64,000 nt of DNA from Candidatus Aminicenantota bacterium (GCA_011773465.1 WVXO01000007.1:1-64000); one strand, 5' to 3'; positions 8,356-18,011 are shown, counted from the first letter of the stretch. Notes: generated from the sequence alone by a model not told the origin. Program-made: numbers and translations.

Positions 8356-9102
8356 ATGAAAATAAATATCCCCCTCTTCGAAAAAAAGCTAGGCTATCGT
8401 TTCAAAGACAAGTCTCTTCTAATCCAAGCCCTGACCCACAGTTCTTACGCTTACGAAAATCCACAAAGTGTGGAATCGGACAATGAAACTTTAGAATTCT
8501 TAGGAGATTCTGTTCTTGGCCTCGTCATTGCTGACTACCTCCTTACCACCTATCCTCATACATCCGAAGGTGAGCTCTCCAAGCTCAAATCCTCTGCAGC
8601 AAAAACGTCTTCGCTTTCTTCCTTCAGCAAGAAAATAAAGCTTGACAAAAATATACTCTTGGGCAAGGGGGAGGAAAAAAGCGGAGGGAGGAAAAAAAAG
8701 ACTATTTTAGCCGGAGCCTTCGAAGCAGTAGTAGCAGCTATCTATATAGACGGTGGACTTGATGCCGCCAGAAATTTTCTGCATACTCTCCTTGATTCTC
8801 TTTTCAAAAAAATAAGGGCCCATAGTCACTTAATCAACAACTATAAATCAGCTCTGCAAGAATATCTCCAGAGGGAAAATCTCCCTGCTCCTGTTTATAA
8901 GACCATCACAACAATGGGACCCGACCATAAGAAAAACTTTGTGGTTGAAGTTTTCTTCGAAAAGGAATCTCTGGCAAAGGCAAAAGGCAATTCCAAAAAG
9001 AAAGCTGAACAAAAAGCTGCTCAAAAAGCCCTAAAGAATTTTTTTGGGAAAAAAATGAAGGCATTCACCTCTGATACATTCATCATGAAGAAAAGAAGAT
9101 GA
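8356..9102 (+). CDS. rnc: Ribonuclease III
   Basis: This 248-residue double-strand-specific endoribonuclease processes rRNA and other structured RNA. The signature NETLEFLGDSVLGLVIADYL (residues 43-62) carries the catalytic acidic residues. A second acidic stretch lies at AGAFEAVVAAIYIDGG. A C-terminal double-stranded RNA binding domain spans about 160-230 (NYKSALQEYLQ... to KKKAEQKAAQKAL). It begins about 50 bases after pyrC with AGGAGG upstream and overlaps the next gene by 4 bases. A basic C-terminal tail extends beyond the usual length. Confidence 0.95.
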   Translation: MKINIPLFEKKLGYRFKDKSLLIQALTHSSYAYENPQSVESDNETLEFLGDSVLGLVIADYLLTTYPHTSEGELSKLKSSAAKTSSLSSFSKKIKLDKNILLGKGEEKSGGRKKKTILAGAFEAVVAAIYIDGGLDAARNFLHTLLDSLFKKIRAHSHLINNYKSALQEYLQRENLPAPVYKTITTMGPDHKKNFVVEVFFEKESLAKAKGNSKKKAEQKAAQKALKNFFGKKMKAFTSDTFIMKKRR

Positions 9103-9437
9103 TTGAATCTTACGATTTTGGCCGAATGAATGTGGATGGTCGCACATACACCTCTGACCTTATCATTTTTCCAGACAGAATAAATGAGTCCTGGTGGCGA
9201 AAATCTGGTCATAACCTTTGCCTCGAAGACATTGAAGATGTCCTCAAGGAGAAGCCTGAAGTCTTCGTAGTCGGCACCGGTTTCTACGGTATAGTGAGCG
9301 TGGAAGAAGAAGTGAAAAGTCAAGCTCAATCTCAGGGGATAGAGCTTATCATCGAAAATACAAAAAAGGCTGTTCAAAGTTTCAACAAATTCGCTTCCAA
9401 AAAAAAGACGATCGGTGCCTTCCACTTGACCTGTTAA
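9099..9437 (+). CDS. Mth938-like domain protein (DUF498/NDUFAF3 family)
   Basis: This 112-residue single-domain protein has the family pattern YTSDLIIFPDRINESWWRKSGHNL, EDIEDVLKEKPEVFVVGTGFYG and GIELIIENTKKAVQSFNKF. Eukaryotic relatives (NDUFAF3) assist complex I assembly; the bacterial role is unknown. It overlaps the end of rnc (ATGA) and is translationally coupled to it. Length and motifs are typical. Confidence 0.85.
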   Translation: MIESYDFGRMNVDGRTYTSDLIIFPDRINESWWRKSGHNLCLEDIEDVLKEKPEVFVVGTGFYGIVSVEEEVKSQAQSQGIELIIENTKKAVQSFNKFASKKKTIGAFHLTC

Positions 9438-9490
9438 GTGCCTGATTATTTCTTTATAATTTTAAAAGCGCACTCTTTAACCTGTCTCAA

Positions 9491-10141
9491 ATGGCTAAAT
9501 GCTCTAAATGTAAAAAAAGAAAGGGAAAAAGGCAATGCGTTGCCCTAGGAGATTACCTGTGCAGCCTTTGCTGCGGTCTCCTCAGGGAAAAAGAAATACA
9601 CTGCCCTCAAAGCTGTACCTTTCTCGAGAAACACAAACCCTACCAGGAGCAGCGAATTATTGAAAAGAAGCCAGCAACCTTCCCAAGAGCTCTTTCCCCA
9701 GAAGAAGACATTTTGAATGATGAGAGGATGGCCTGGCTTGCTGTCCATATAGAAGCACCTTTGAAAGAATACGCAGAAAAAAAAGAGGATTTTACTGATA
9801 AGGAAGCCCTTTTATCTCTGCAGTATGCCAGAGAAAAGATTGAAAAAGAAAAAGGACTTCTCATCACTCAAGAAGAAAAAATCAAGCCAAAAAACGAAAT
9901 CGGAGAGGCGATCTTTCAGAATATAGAAAGATGCCGATACGAACGAAAGATCATCCTCCCGGGAGAAGTGGCGACCTATAAGAGAGAAGAAAAAATCCAG
10001 TGCCTGGAGCGGATCATATTTGGAGTCAAATTCTGGGCAAGGGGAGACTTCGACGGCAGAAATTATATCGAACAGGTCCTAAGGCGCTTCGCCAGAATAA
10101 AGGATCTATCCCGCCAGAAAAAAATCATCACTACTTCTTGA
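9491..10141 (+). CDS. Cysteine-rich zinc-binding conserved protein
   Basis: The 216-residue protein opens with a dense Cys module: CSKCKKRKGKRQCVALGDYLCSLCCGLLREKEIHCPQSCTFLEKH (residues 4-48). It has nine cysteines arranged CxxC...C...CxxCC...CxxxC, suggesting two zinc sites. The rest is charged and helical (EYAEKKEDF...YAREKIEKEKG). The N-terminal module recurs in uncharacterised bacterial proteins, but I cannot assign a function. It follows the Mth938 gene by 53 bases and may be the last gene of the rnc group. Confidence 0.65.
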   Translation: MAKCSKCKKRKGKRQCVALGDYLCSLCCGLLREKEIHCPQSCTFLEKHKPYQEQRIIEKKPATFPRALSPEEDILNDERMAWLAVHIEAPLKEYAEKKEDFTDKEALLSLQYAREKIEKEKGLLITQEEKIKPKNEIGEAIFQNIERCRYERKIILPGEVATYKREEKIQCLERIIFGVKFWARGDFDGRNYIEQVLRRFARIKDLSRQKKIITTS

Positions 10142-10333
10142 TTTAAATTCCTATATTCCATTTTATGATTATAGATATCAAGCTTTAATGACAAATAAGC
10201 CAAGGTGAACTACTAAAATGGAAGGTGCAAACCTTTTCCTGAAGATGTGGGGAAAAATTGGGGTTTGGTTCTCTTATTTAAGAATCTACTTGCTTTTTCA
10301 AATTGACTGCTAGGTTAATTTTTCAGGATATTA

Positions 10334-10825
10334 TCAATCTATTTCACACATTACTCTATGTCTTTGGGCCGATTCTGTCCTACCGCCATTTGTATCATCA
10401 CCGTTAGATCCAATTGTGAAGGAGAACATGGAAATTTCAAAAATTACAAAATCTGTTTCTTCAGGATGAGGTTTTTCGCGTAACATTAATTCCCATCCAG
10501 TAAAAAACTTCAATTTGAAATGTAAATCGGTTCCTCCCAACTTGGCCACTTTTCTCCAATAATCTGCGCTCTCTCTTGCTAGAATTTCTTTATCTTCATG
10601 CGTCACAATCTTTGAATAACGTGAGAATATTTCAGCCATCTTGTCATATTTTTCTTCTTTAAAAAGACTTACCAAATTTTCATTTCGTTCCTGAATGCTA
10701 GTATAAACCATTTCTTTAAATTCTTTGAATGTCATTCTTTTTTCCATTCTTTCTTGAGCAAGAGGAATCGTGCTAGCTGATAACACAAAAACTAAGCAAA
10801 TTGAAATAGCAATAATTCTTTTCAT
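10334..10825 (-). CDS. Secreted protein of unknown function
   Basis: The 163-residue protein has a Sec signal peptide (MKRIIAISICLVFVLSASTIPLAQE). The body is helical at first (FKEFKEMVYTSIQERNENLVSLFKEEKYDKMAEIFSRY), then ADYWRKVAKLGGTDLHFKLKFFTGWELM...DFVIFEISMFSF. This alternation recalls NTF2/SnoaL-like (DUF4440) proteins, but the match is too weak to assert. A Shine-Dalgarno (AGGAGGT) precedes the ATG on the minus strand. The tail is hydrophilic (GSNGDDTNGGRTESAQRHR) and may be disordered. Confidence 0.6.
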   Translation of the reverse strand: MKRIIAISICLVFVLSASTIPLAQERMEKRMTFKEFKEMVYTSIQERNENLVSLFKEEKYDKMAEIFSRYSKIVTHEDKEILARESADYWRKVAKLGGTDLHFKLKFFTGWELMLREKPHPEETDFVIFEISMFSFTIGSNGDDTNGGRTESAQRHRVMCEID

Positions 10826-11058
10826 TTAGAACCTCCTTTTCAGATCAATTAATTAGATATATTTTATCTATCATTTCCGTTTATGAAAAAAATCAGGGAA
10901 TGATAGTTGATTTTTCCGAGCAAATAAAATTAAACATTCCCCTCCTTGCTTTGCCCGTGTATTTCTTAACCTCCTCTTCTAAGTTTTATTAGAGATAATC
11001 TAGCTGCCCTCCAGAATCATTTATAAAAAAGGTGAGGAGTACTCATATTCTCCATTCA

Positions 11059-13638
11059 TCAGAATTGACCATACCGCTCTAGCCTTTCGTCATACTTTTT
11101 CTTTTCTCTGTCCACTATTTCCTTGAAACGAGGATCATCATGCAGGCTTTCATAAAAAGGATTATTTATTAAAACTTGATACGTGTAACGATATTCTTTT
11201 AGCTCTCGAAATCCTGTATCTATCCCTATTTTAATGTTCTCAATGGCCTTATCTTTCATTCCTAAAACAGAATAAATGCTTGTAATATCATAGCGATACT
11301 TATCTCTTCCTTCAATTCCTTCAATCAGGGTCAGAGCTTTCTTTTTTTCTCCCTTTATTGCCAATATTAAAGCACGACAATTCCTGATTTTAGGACTTTT
11401 GGGATTGAGTTTTTCTGCTCGGCCGATTTTTTCTCCTGCATCATCGTATTTTTTCATCATAATAAGTGCTTCAGCATACGCAAGATAAAACCAGTAATTA
11501 TCTTCTTCTATATCTAATGCTTTATTTACACAATCTGCGACTTCATCAAATTCTCCGATGCGGACATAGCAATCAGATAGCATCACATAAGGTAATATAG
11601 ATAAAGGATCAAGCTCAATGGACCTAGAATAATAATTAATAGCCTGTGAATACAATCCGATGCTCCTGAGGAAAGATCCAAAGTTAAAACTAACAAGTGG
11701 ATTATGAGCATCTAACTCGAAGGCTTTCTTAAAAAAATAATAAGATCTGTCCAAATCTTCTTTAAAAAAGTAAGCCCATCCAAGACCGAGGTTTGCCTCT
11801 GCTAAATTTGGGTTTATCTGGTAAGCCGATTCATAACTTTTATTCATCAAGTCATAACTTTTCCAGTTTTCGTAGTGAGAGAAGGCAAAATGCAATTGGT
11901 AAATATCGCCAAGACTCCAATAGGCTAAGGCATAATTCGGATCGATCTTGAGAGCTTCTGTATAATTTTTCACTCCCTCCTCAAAATCTTTTTCCTGGCG
12001 AGAATTAGCGTATTTCTCTTCAAAATGATTTCCCCAAACATAATATTCTCTTGCTTTAATATTTTTTGGTTCTCTTGTTTTTATCACCGGGATTTGTTCT
12101 TCTTGGAGATGAACCTTCAATTCCGAAGCAATAGCTTGGAATATCTCATCCTGAATTTTAAAAAGCCCTTCAGACTTCTCCTTGAAAGTGTATGACCAGA
12201 TGACAGAACCATCCTTTACATTAATCAACCTTACGTTCATTTGGATATTTTCACCTGCTTTTCGGAGACTTGATTCAAGAATTGTTTCGACATTCAATTC
12301 CTTGCCAATTTCTGTGGAACTTTTATCCTTATTTGTATACCTCATGACTGCAAGCTTTGACATGACTCTCAAATCGGGGATTAGTATGCGGAGTTTTGTA
12401 ATTATATCGTCATGCATCGCTTCACAAAGTGATTCTTGATCTTTTTGCGGACTTAAATCTTCGACAGGGAGCATGGCGATAGAGCTTTTCCATTTCATCT
12501 CGCCGATTGATTTAGTGCTAATCTCCCCATTTTTTCGAAGTTGACCAAAGAAAAAATACCCAGCAACAATGATTACGGCAACAAAAAGAACAATTCCTGG
12601 GATTAAAAAACTTTGAAAACGCTTTCTTTTAGTTTCTAACCCAAGCCTTTTCTCTGAGATAATCATCTTCTCTGTCGGAAATCTTTTCTCTATGCTGCTT
12701 AATTCTGAAAGGACCTCCTCTGCACTCTGATACCTTTTCTGTTTATCTTTCTCCAGGCACTTAAGTATCACTTGGCTTAAATCCTCAGGAATCTGGGCAT
12801 TAAATTCCCTCGGTTCTGGAGGAGCTTGCGTCTTGTGCTTCAAAGCTATGCTCAACGCGGTATCGCCATCAAAAGGTGTCTTCTCGGTTACCATCTCATA
12901 AATGATTATTCCCAAAGAATAGATATCAGAACGCTGGTCTACCTCCTCTCCTTCAACCTGCTCGGGAGACATGTACTTCGGCGTTCCAATAATAGCTTTT
13001 GCATCTGTTATCCCCTCTGCTTCAAGGGATCTTGCAATGCCAAAATCCATAATCCTGGCATTCCCCTCTTTATCTATCATAATATTGTGGGGTTTTAAAT
13101 CTCGATGGACGACCCCCAGCTTGTGAGCCTCTGCCAATCCCTCACACACTTGTTTAGCTATGGATATAGATTTTCCTATTGTTAGTTGACCTGTTTGTCT
13201 GATTAATCCCTTTAAATCTTGACCTGATACATATTCCATAGTGATGAAGTATCTACCTTCATCTTCCATGAGTTCATACATACGTCCTACATTCTTATGG
13301 ACAATCTTACGGGCAAATTTCAATTCTTTGCTAAATCGCTCGATTGTTTTCCTATCAAAGGCTATTTCAGGTTTTATGAGTTTTAAGGCCACTTCTTCAT
13401 CTAACTTCTTATCAACTACTCTATAAACTTTGCCCATTCCGCCTTTACCCAGTTCTTCTATAATCTGATATCTTCCAGCAAAGGTAGAGCCTGAGGTTAA
13501 TTCTTCTTTGTGCGGTTCGACAGTTTCTGTAGGAGAGGCAGAGACCTCCTCAGAGGACTTAAGCTGAGTGGCACACTTACCACAATAGATAGTATCCTCA
13601 GGGTTTTCAAAGTGACACTGAGGACATTTTATACCCAT
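11059..13638 (-). CDS. Zinc-ribbon Ser/Thr protein kinase with TolB-like domain and TPRs
   Basis: I chose the start at 13638 (MGIKCPQCHF, preceded by a GA-rich Shine-Dalgarno), giving 859 residues; the frame extends 18 codons further upstream. Order: zinc ribbon CPQC...CGKC (residues 5-23); PknB-type kinase about 53-310 with GKGGMGKVY, VALKLIKPE, HRDLKPHNIM and DFGIAR; a membrane helix near 350-370; a TolB/FlgO-like domain (SIAMLPVEDLSPQKDQ...MSKLAVMRYTN...VETILESSLRKAGENIQMNVRLINVKDGSVIWS); and TPR repeats from about 530 to the end. This architecture is common in Acidobacteria and Aminicenantes. It is probably a membrane-anchored signalling kinase with an extracytoplasmic sensor part; its partners are unknown. 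Confidence 0.9.
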   Translation of the reverse strand: MGIKCPQCHFENPEDTIYCGKCATQLKSSEEVSASPTETVEPHKEELTSGSTFAGRYQIIEELGKGGMGKVYRVVDKKLDEEVALKLIKPEIAFDRKTIERFSKELKFARKIVHKNVGRMYELMEDEGRYFITMEYVSGQDLKGLIRQTGQLTIGKSISIAKQVCEGLAEAHKLGVVHRDLKPHNIMIDKEGNARIMDFGIARSLEAEGITDAKAIIGTPKYMSPEQVEGEEVDQRSDIYSLGIIIYEMVTEKTPFDGDTALSIALKHKTQAPPEPREFNAQIPEDLSQVILKCLEKDKQKRYQSAEEVLSELSSIEKRFPTEKMIISEKRLGLETKRKRFQSFLIPGIVLFVAVIIVAGYFFFGQLRKNGEISTKSIGEMKWKSSIAMLPVEDLSPQKDQESLCEAMHDDIITKLRILIPDLRVMSKLAVMRYTNKDKSSTEIGKELNVETILESSLRKAGENIQMNVRLINVKDGSVIWSYTFKEKSEGLFKIQDEIFQAIASELKVHLQEEQIPVIKTREPKNIKAREYYVWGNHFEEKYANSRQEKDFEEGVKNYTEALKIDPNYALAYWSLGDIYQLHFAFSHYENWKSYDLMNKSYESAYQINPNLAEANLGLGWAYFFKEDLDRSYYFFKKAFELDAHNPLVSFNFGSFLRSIGLYSQAINYYSRSIELDPLSILPYVMLSDCYVRIGEFDEVADCVNKALDIEEDNYWFYLAYAEALIMMKKYDDAGEKIGRAEKLNPKSPKIRNCRALILAIKGEKKKALTLIEGIEGRDKYRYDITSIYSVLGMKDKAIENIKIGIDTGFRELKEYRYTYQVLINNPFYESLHDDPRFKEIVDREKKKYDERLERYGQF

Positions 13639-13886
13639 TTTTCCCTCTTCCCTGGGTGGCAAAAGAATAACAATTTTTGAAGAAGGAGTCAAATCAAAAA
13701 ATAGGAATCCGTCTTTAGCTTTTTCATAAATTGACCGCCTCTTCTAATTTTGATATAAACGAAAACAAGATCGAGAATGGTGAATAAGGCAAGACACATT
13801 GAAAATTATAGCAACTTGAAAAAGCAAATTCCTATATTTCTATCCCGCCAGAAAAAAATCATCATCCCTTAATTTTAGGGAGAATA

Positions 13887-14708
13887 ATGATGGAGAAGAT
13901 AAAAAGAAAACCAATAGTGGCAGCGATTTTATCCTCGCTGGCTCCCGGCCTGGGTCAGCTGTATAACGGTCAGATTATAAAAGGAATTATCCTCCTTTTA
14001 TCTCTAATTTTACTACCAATTATAATGTTCCGAATAGGACTCCATCATAGCTTTTACGGATTGGCTATTATTCTCCTAATCTTTATGTGTTTCCTGTTAT
14101 TTATTATCGGCGAAGCATTCTTTACGGCCATCAAGAAAAAAGAGTTCGTCCTCAAGCCATACAATAAGTGGTATATCTATCTCCTCATTATTCTCTTAGT
14201 CAACAGTATTGTCCTGCTCCCTCCAAATTTTTTGATGAATAAAGTATTGGGATTCAGTGCATACAAAATGCCCACAGGAAGCATGGAACCAACTCTACGC
14301 GTCGGTGATTATTTAGTCGCCGATTTAAAATATTTCCAGAAAAACAAACTACAAAGAGGGGATTTAGTCGTTCTCCAGTCTCCCAGAGATCCCGCTAAAA
14401 TTTTTATCAAAAGGATTATCGCCCTGGAAGGGGAGAAAATAGAGATAAAGAGCAAACAGGTTTACTTAAACGATGTCCCCCTCCCGGAAGGCTATAAAGC
14501 TCATCATGATAACAAGGTTTACCCAGGAAGAGATAATTTTGGCCCTGTTATTGTGCCTTTTGATCACTGTTTTGTTTTAGGGGATAACCGTGATAAAAGC
14601 ATGGACAGTCGACATTGGGATTCTTTACTCCTCAAGAATATAAAAGGAAAACCTCTTTATATCTACTGGGCACGGGATATAACCCGAATCAGCATGAAGA
14701 TAAAATAG
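13887..14708 (+). CDS. lepB: Signal peptidase I with extra N-terminal membrane region
   Basis: The 273-residue protein cleaves Sec signal peptides. The catalytic Ser motif YKMPTGSMEPTLRVGDYL lies near residues 127-144. The Lys region is GDLVVLQSPRDPAKIFIKRIIALEGE, and box E is VLGDNRDKSMDSRHW. The N-terminal 110 residues are unusual: KPIVAAILSSLAPGLGQLYNGQIIKGI followed by hydrophobic segments. The 'PGLGQLYNGQ' pattern is typical of TM2/DUF5683-like membrane proteins, so this looks like a fusion. Start choice between 13887 and 13890 is open. It is convergent with the AI-2E transporter gene. Confidence 0.92.
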   Translation: MMEKIKRKPIVAAILSSLAPGLGQLYNGQIIKGIILLLSLILLPIIMFRIGLHHSFYGLAIILLIFMCFLLFIIGEAFFTAIKKKEFVLKPYNKWYIYLLIILLVNSIVLLPPNFLMNKVLGFSAYKMPTGSMEPTLRVGDYLVADLKYFQKNKLQRGDLVVLQSPRDPAKIFIKRIIALEGEKIEIKSKQVYLNDVPLPEGYKAHHDNKVYPGRDNFGPVIVPFDHCFVLGDNRDKSMDSRHWDSLLLKNIKGKPLYIYWARDITRISMKIK

Positions 14709-14727
14709 AAGAGATGCTATAGAATTT

Positions 14728-15750
14728 TTATCCCTTGCTCATAAGTTCCCCGACAAAATGAAGCTGAGGGATATTGTCGCAGACAATTTTTATAGTCGCA
14801 GCAGTGGGAACAGCTAAAATCATGCCCGCAATCCCCCACAGCCAGCCCCAGAAAAAGAGGAAAAAAAGAACAACAAGAGTACTCAATCCCAATCCCTGTC
14901 CCATCACCCTCGGCTCAATAAAGTTTCCTATAGTCATCTGAATCGAGCCCAGAATGATCAAAATCCAAAAAGCTGGCCAGAGAGTTTCGAATTGAAAAAC
15001 TGCGACGGTTAAAGGCAGAGCAGTGGCTATTATGGATCCGATGTTAGGAATATAATTCAGGATAAATGTGAAAAAGCCAAAAACTATGGCAAAATCGACA
15101 CCAAAAATCATCAGGACAATGGTTGCCAGAACACCCGTGAAAAAGCTAATTATTGTTTTTATAGCCAAGTACCTCTGGATTTGTTTATCGATCTTCTGAA
15201 TAACATCGATAATCTGTAAGGCTCTCTCTTTACTAAAAGATTTTTCAATTTTTGTTTTTACATTTCCTCTGCCCGCTAAAATAAAAATAAGAAAGATGAA
15301 AACCAGAAAAAGAAGAACAATAAAAGAGAAAAAGGGACCGAGAGAGGCAAGGAGAAAACCTCCTATTTTGTTAATATCAAGTTGTCCGACCCAATCCACA
15401 GTTTCCCACTTAGGAAAGGTGAGCTTGAGTTGCTCTTGGATCGAAGCTAAAATCGAGCTTATCTTCTGACCGTATTTTGGAAACTCAGAGGCAAAAGTTT
15501 TGCCGCTCGAATAAAAAAGAAGCCCTAAGAGGTAGATAATAAAAAAACTGATTAATAGAATAAATAAGATAGAAACAGCTCGAGGAATTTTCTTGCGAGT
15601 CAAGAAATCCAGGATTGGAGAGAGGATAAAGGAAAGAAAGATTGCCAAAAAAAAGGGAAAAAGAACAGGCTTTGCCTGTTTTAGAAAAACCCCCACGACA
15701 AAAATAACAAGAATTATAAGAGCGGCAGCAATAACTTTATTCCCTTGCAT
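14728..15750 (-). CDS. AI-2E family transporter (PerM/TqsA type)
   Basis: This 340-residue polytopic membrane protein has about eight hydrophobic segments. It carries the family's conserved C-terminal region (IPNIGSIIATALPLTVAVFQ near residue 235, then PRVMGQGLGLSTLVVLFFLFFWGWLWGIAGMILAVPTAATIKI). The central amphipathic stretch (KTKIEKSFSKERALQIIDVIQKIDKQIQRYLAIK) is also typical. Members export AI-2 or act as Na+/H+ antiporters; the substrate cannot be told from sequence. It is a stand-alone gene. Confidence 0.9.
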   Translation of the reverse strand: MQGNKVIAAALIILVIFVVGVFLKQAKPVLFPFFLAIFLSFILSPILDFLTRKKIPRAVSILFILLISFFIIYLLGLLFYSSGKTFASEFPKYGQKISSILASIQEQLKLTFPKWETVDWVGQLDINKIGGFLLASLGPFFSFIVLLFLVFIFLIFILAGRGNVKTKIEKSFSKERALQIIDVIQKIDKQIQRYLAIKTIISFFTGVLATIVLMIFGVDFAIVFGFFTFILNYIPNIGSIIATALPLTVAVFQFETLWPAFWILIILGSIQMTIGNFIEPRVMGQGLGLSTLVVLFFLFFWGWLWGIAGMILAVPTAATIKIVCDNIPQLHFVGELMSKG

Positions 15751-15808
15751 CGGCTCTTCTTAAATTCTTTGCTCATTATAATCTATTTAGGATTAAAATC
15801 AAAATTAA

Positions 15809-15954
15809 AAAAAGGGGACAGGCTACTTTTTCTGAAAAGAGAAAAACAATTAAATAAAGCCAGAAAAAATGTAAGCAGGCCACTTTTCTACCTGAACTGT
15901 CCTCTAGCATAGATAATCCTCCTTCTTCTAGAAAAAGTAGCCTGTCCCCTTTTT
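15809..15954. repeat. REPIN-like element: 25-nt perfect inverted repeats
   Basis: The 25-base arm at 15809-15833 (core GGGGACAGGCTACTTTTT) is repeated exactly in reverse complement at 15930-15954, with 96 bases between. A degenerate related copy (CAGGCCACTTTTCTA) lies inside near 15880. It sits between two minus-strand genes. Such pairs are typical of REP/REPIN sequences mobilised in trans by Y1 (RAYT) transposases; no such transposase is in the window. It may also terminate transcription. Confidence 0.75.
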
Positions 15955-15963
15955 AGAGTATAA

Positions 15964-16881
15964 TTATTTTTTTAAAGATTCGATCAACATTCCAAAGTAC
16001 TTATCCCCTACTTCTAAAAACTCGTCCTTTATTTTCATTACCCCGCAGAGGTAATTCTTAACTCTGCCTAGATAAATGTTGTGGTAGTAACGGTCTTTGA
16101 TGCGATAACCTGCAGAAATTTCCTCTACGCTCTGCTTGTTCCTTCTCTCCAGATATTGCTTTAGCATGTTCTGGGCATCGTCAGGGTTTTCTCCCTCAAT
16201 CAAAAAACAATCAAACTCAAGGTCCCCAAGTTTATAGTTAGCCAGGTATCCGTTGTGGAGAAAACTATAGCCCATAAAATTGCGCAAGATAAACTTCTCG
16301 CTGTTTCGTACGAGCCCTTGATCAGGGAAAAAGGCAAGGGCAGGCGGGAGATCTCCTCTATCTTTGACTCTTTTCACAACTTCCTTCGAAAAAATCTTCA
16401 GAAAGTTCGCAGATTCCTCCCCGCTGTCAAAACAGAGAAGCTTAACATAGTATTTCCCGACGATAAAATTCAGAGTTTCTTCTTCTAGATATCCCTGGTT
16501 GCCTAAAGAGATAGATTGACTATCAGGAAATCGCTCTGCACTGTAAATCCCGAATGAGTTTTTTTCATTTCCCATATCATAAATTTCTAAGATAAGAGAG
16601 GCATTGCTATCTCCTTTTTCATACTGCCCTACGGTCAATTCTCTAAAATCATAAGAAAGGTAAATCTCAGCAGCACCATTGATATACTCAAAAAGTGTTT
16701 CCGGAAAATAATCCTGGGGAGCTTCAGTAATCTTCCAGGTAACAACATCAGGCAAAAGGTGATGGAGCGAAGAAACACCCTCCTCTTCTAGTGGAGCTCC
16801 TCTCACGTTTAAAAAAGAAAATAACAGCATAAAAGCAAGGAAGAGTTTTGATAATTTTTTAGCTTTCGAAGTTCTCATCAT
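15964..16881 (-). CDS. Secreted DUF6599-family protein
   Basis: The 305-residue protein has an N-terminal signal segment (KKLSKLFLAFMLLFSFLNVRGA). The mature domain shows the DUF6599 hallmark region WKITEAPQDYFPETLFEYINGAAEIYLSYDFREL (about 49-82), then ILEIYDMGNEKNSFGIYSAERFP and VGKYYVKLLCFDSGEE. The family is found in Acidobacteria, Aminicenantes and delta-proteobacterial anaerobes and has no known activity. It is a single gene. The family call comes from the YINGAAE motif and overall layout. Confidence 0.75.
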   Translation of the reverse strand: MMRTSKAKKLSKLFLAFMLLFSFLNVRGAPLEEEGVSSLHHLLPDVVTWKITEAPQDYFPETLFEYINGAAEIYLSYDFRELTVGQYEKGDSNASLILEIYDMGNEKNSFGIYSAERFPDSQSISLGNQGYLEEETLNFIVGKYYVKLLCFDSGEESANFLKIFSKEVVKRVKDRGDLPPALAFFPDQGLVRNSEKFILRNFMGYSFLHNGYLANYKLGDLEFDCFLIEGENPDDAQNMLKQYLERRNKQSVEEISAGYRIKDRYYHNIYLGRVKNYLCGVMKIKDEFLEVGDKYFGMLIESLKK

Positions 16882-17117
16882 TAATACTCCAAACTTTAAA
16901 CTAGGCTTTTTTCACTATAAGCTCAAATTCCTTTTTTGACAAGCCTAAATAAAGTAGACCGAATCTTTGGCTGTAACAAATAATTAGTTTGTTTAAAATG
17001 TGGATTTGATCAACCCTCTACAAATAAATCAAGCCCTTACAAAAGATATAATAAAGACTTGACCTATTGACAGGTCCCATTGACATCACATGGAAAGAGG
17101 AGTACTTTTTAATTGTA

Positions 17118-18011
17118 ATGGCATCAAAAGTCGTTCTTATCAGAGGAAAGGGAGTACTGACTGGAGGGGGAGATATAGATCAAAAGAAGCTCCTGAGTAT
17201 GTATAACCGGGGAATTCAAATCTTGATGGATAACCAAAATCCAAAGGATAGCCTTCGTCTAATCTTCAAAAACTCAGACAGGCTGGGGATAAAAATCAAC
17301 ACCATTGCCGGAAGAAAGCTATCTTCCCGGCCTGAAGTTTCCTATTCCTTAGCCAGTTTGCTTCAAGATGGCGGAATCCAGCCGAAAAACATAATCATCT
17401 GGGACCGAACCAACAGGGAATTGAGGGAAGCAGGTTACCGTCTGAACCTCAACCGCGGAGGCATCAAGGTTATTGGGACAGATACAAAAGGATTTGGCTA
17501 TGACTCTCAGCTCACCTCATATCTCAATATCGGGAGTCTTTTCTCCTCGATTCAATCGAATAAGATCACAGCTTCCATAAGCCTTGCCATCTTAAAAGAC
17601 CACGGCATGGCTGGAGTCACGGCAGGAATGAAAAATTATTTCGGGGCTGTCCATAATCCCAATAAATACCATGATTTTAACTGCAATCCCTTTGTAGCTG
17701 AGCTTTTTGAGACAAAATTTATAAAGCAAAAGCACAAACTCAGCATCCTGGACAGCCTGATCGTTCAATATCATCGTGGACCTTCTTACCATGCCCGGTG
17801 GGCCGAAAAATACGAGGCTCTTATTTTCAGCCTAGACCCTGTGGCAGCAGACTACGTAGGCTGGCAGGTCATTGAAAAGCTCAGAGCCAAGAAGGGACTT
17901 GCCTCTTTAAAGGAAGAAAAAAGAGCCCCTGTTTATCTTAAAACTGCTGAAAAAATGGGATTAGGAAAGGCGAGTCCGGAAGAGATAAAGATTATAGAAG
18001 AGGACGTATAA
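17118..18011 (+). CDS. DUF362 domain protein
   Basis: About 297 residues. I prefer ATG 17118 (MASKVVLIRGKGV, the usual DUF362 opening) over an in-frame TTG at 17067, though the Shine-Dalgarno GAGGAG lies about 15 bases upstream. Motifs: IKINTIAGRKLSSRPEV, IIWDRTNRELREAGY, NKITASISLAILKDHGMAGVTAGMKNYFG and SLDPVAADYVGWQVIEKLR. DUF362 proteins are often encoded beside redox or radical enzymes; some carry Fe-S clusters, but this one has no CxxCxxC. It lies 137 bases before the AmmeMemoRadiSam gene on the same strand and probably belongs with it. Confidence 0.8.
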   Translation: MASKVVLIRGKGVLTGGGDIDQKKLLSMYNRGIQILMDNQNPKDSLRLIFKNSDRLGIKINTIAGRKLSSRPEVSYSLASLLQDGGIQPKNIIIWDRTNRELREAGYRLNLNRGGIKVIGTDTKGFGYDSQLTSYLNIGSLFSSIQSNKITASISLAILKDHGMAGVTAGMKNYFGAVHNPNKYHDFNCNPFVAELFETKFIKQKHKLSILDSLIVQYHRGPSYHARWAEKYEALIFSLDPVAADYVGWQVIEKLRAKKGLASLKEEKRAPVYLKTAEKMGLGKASPEEIKIIEEDV

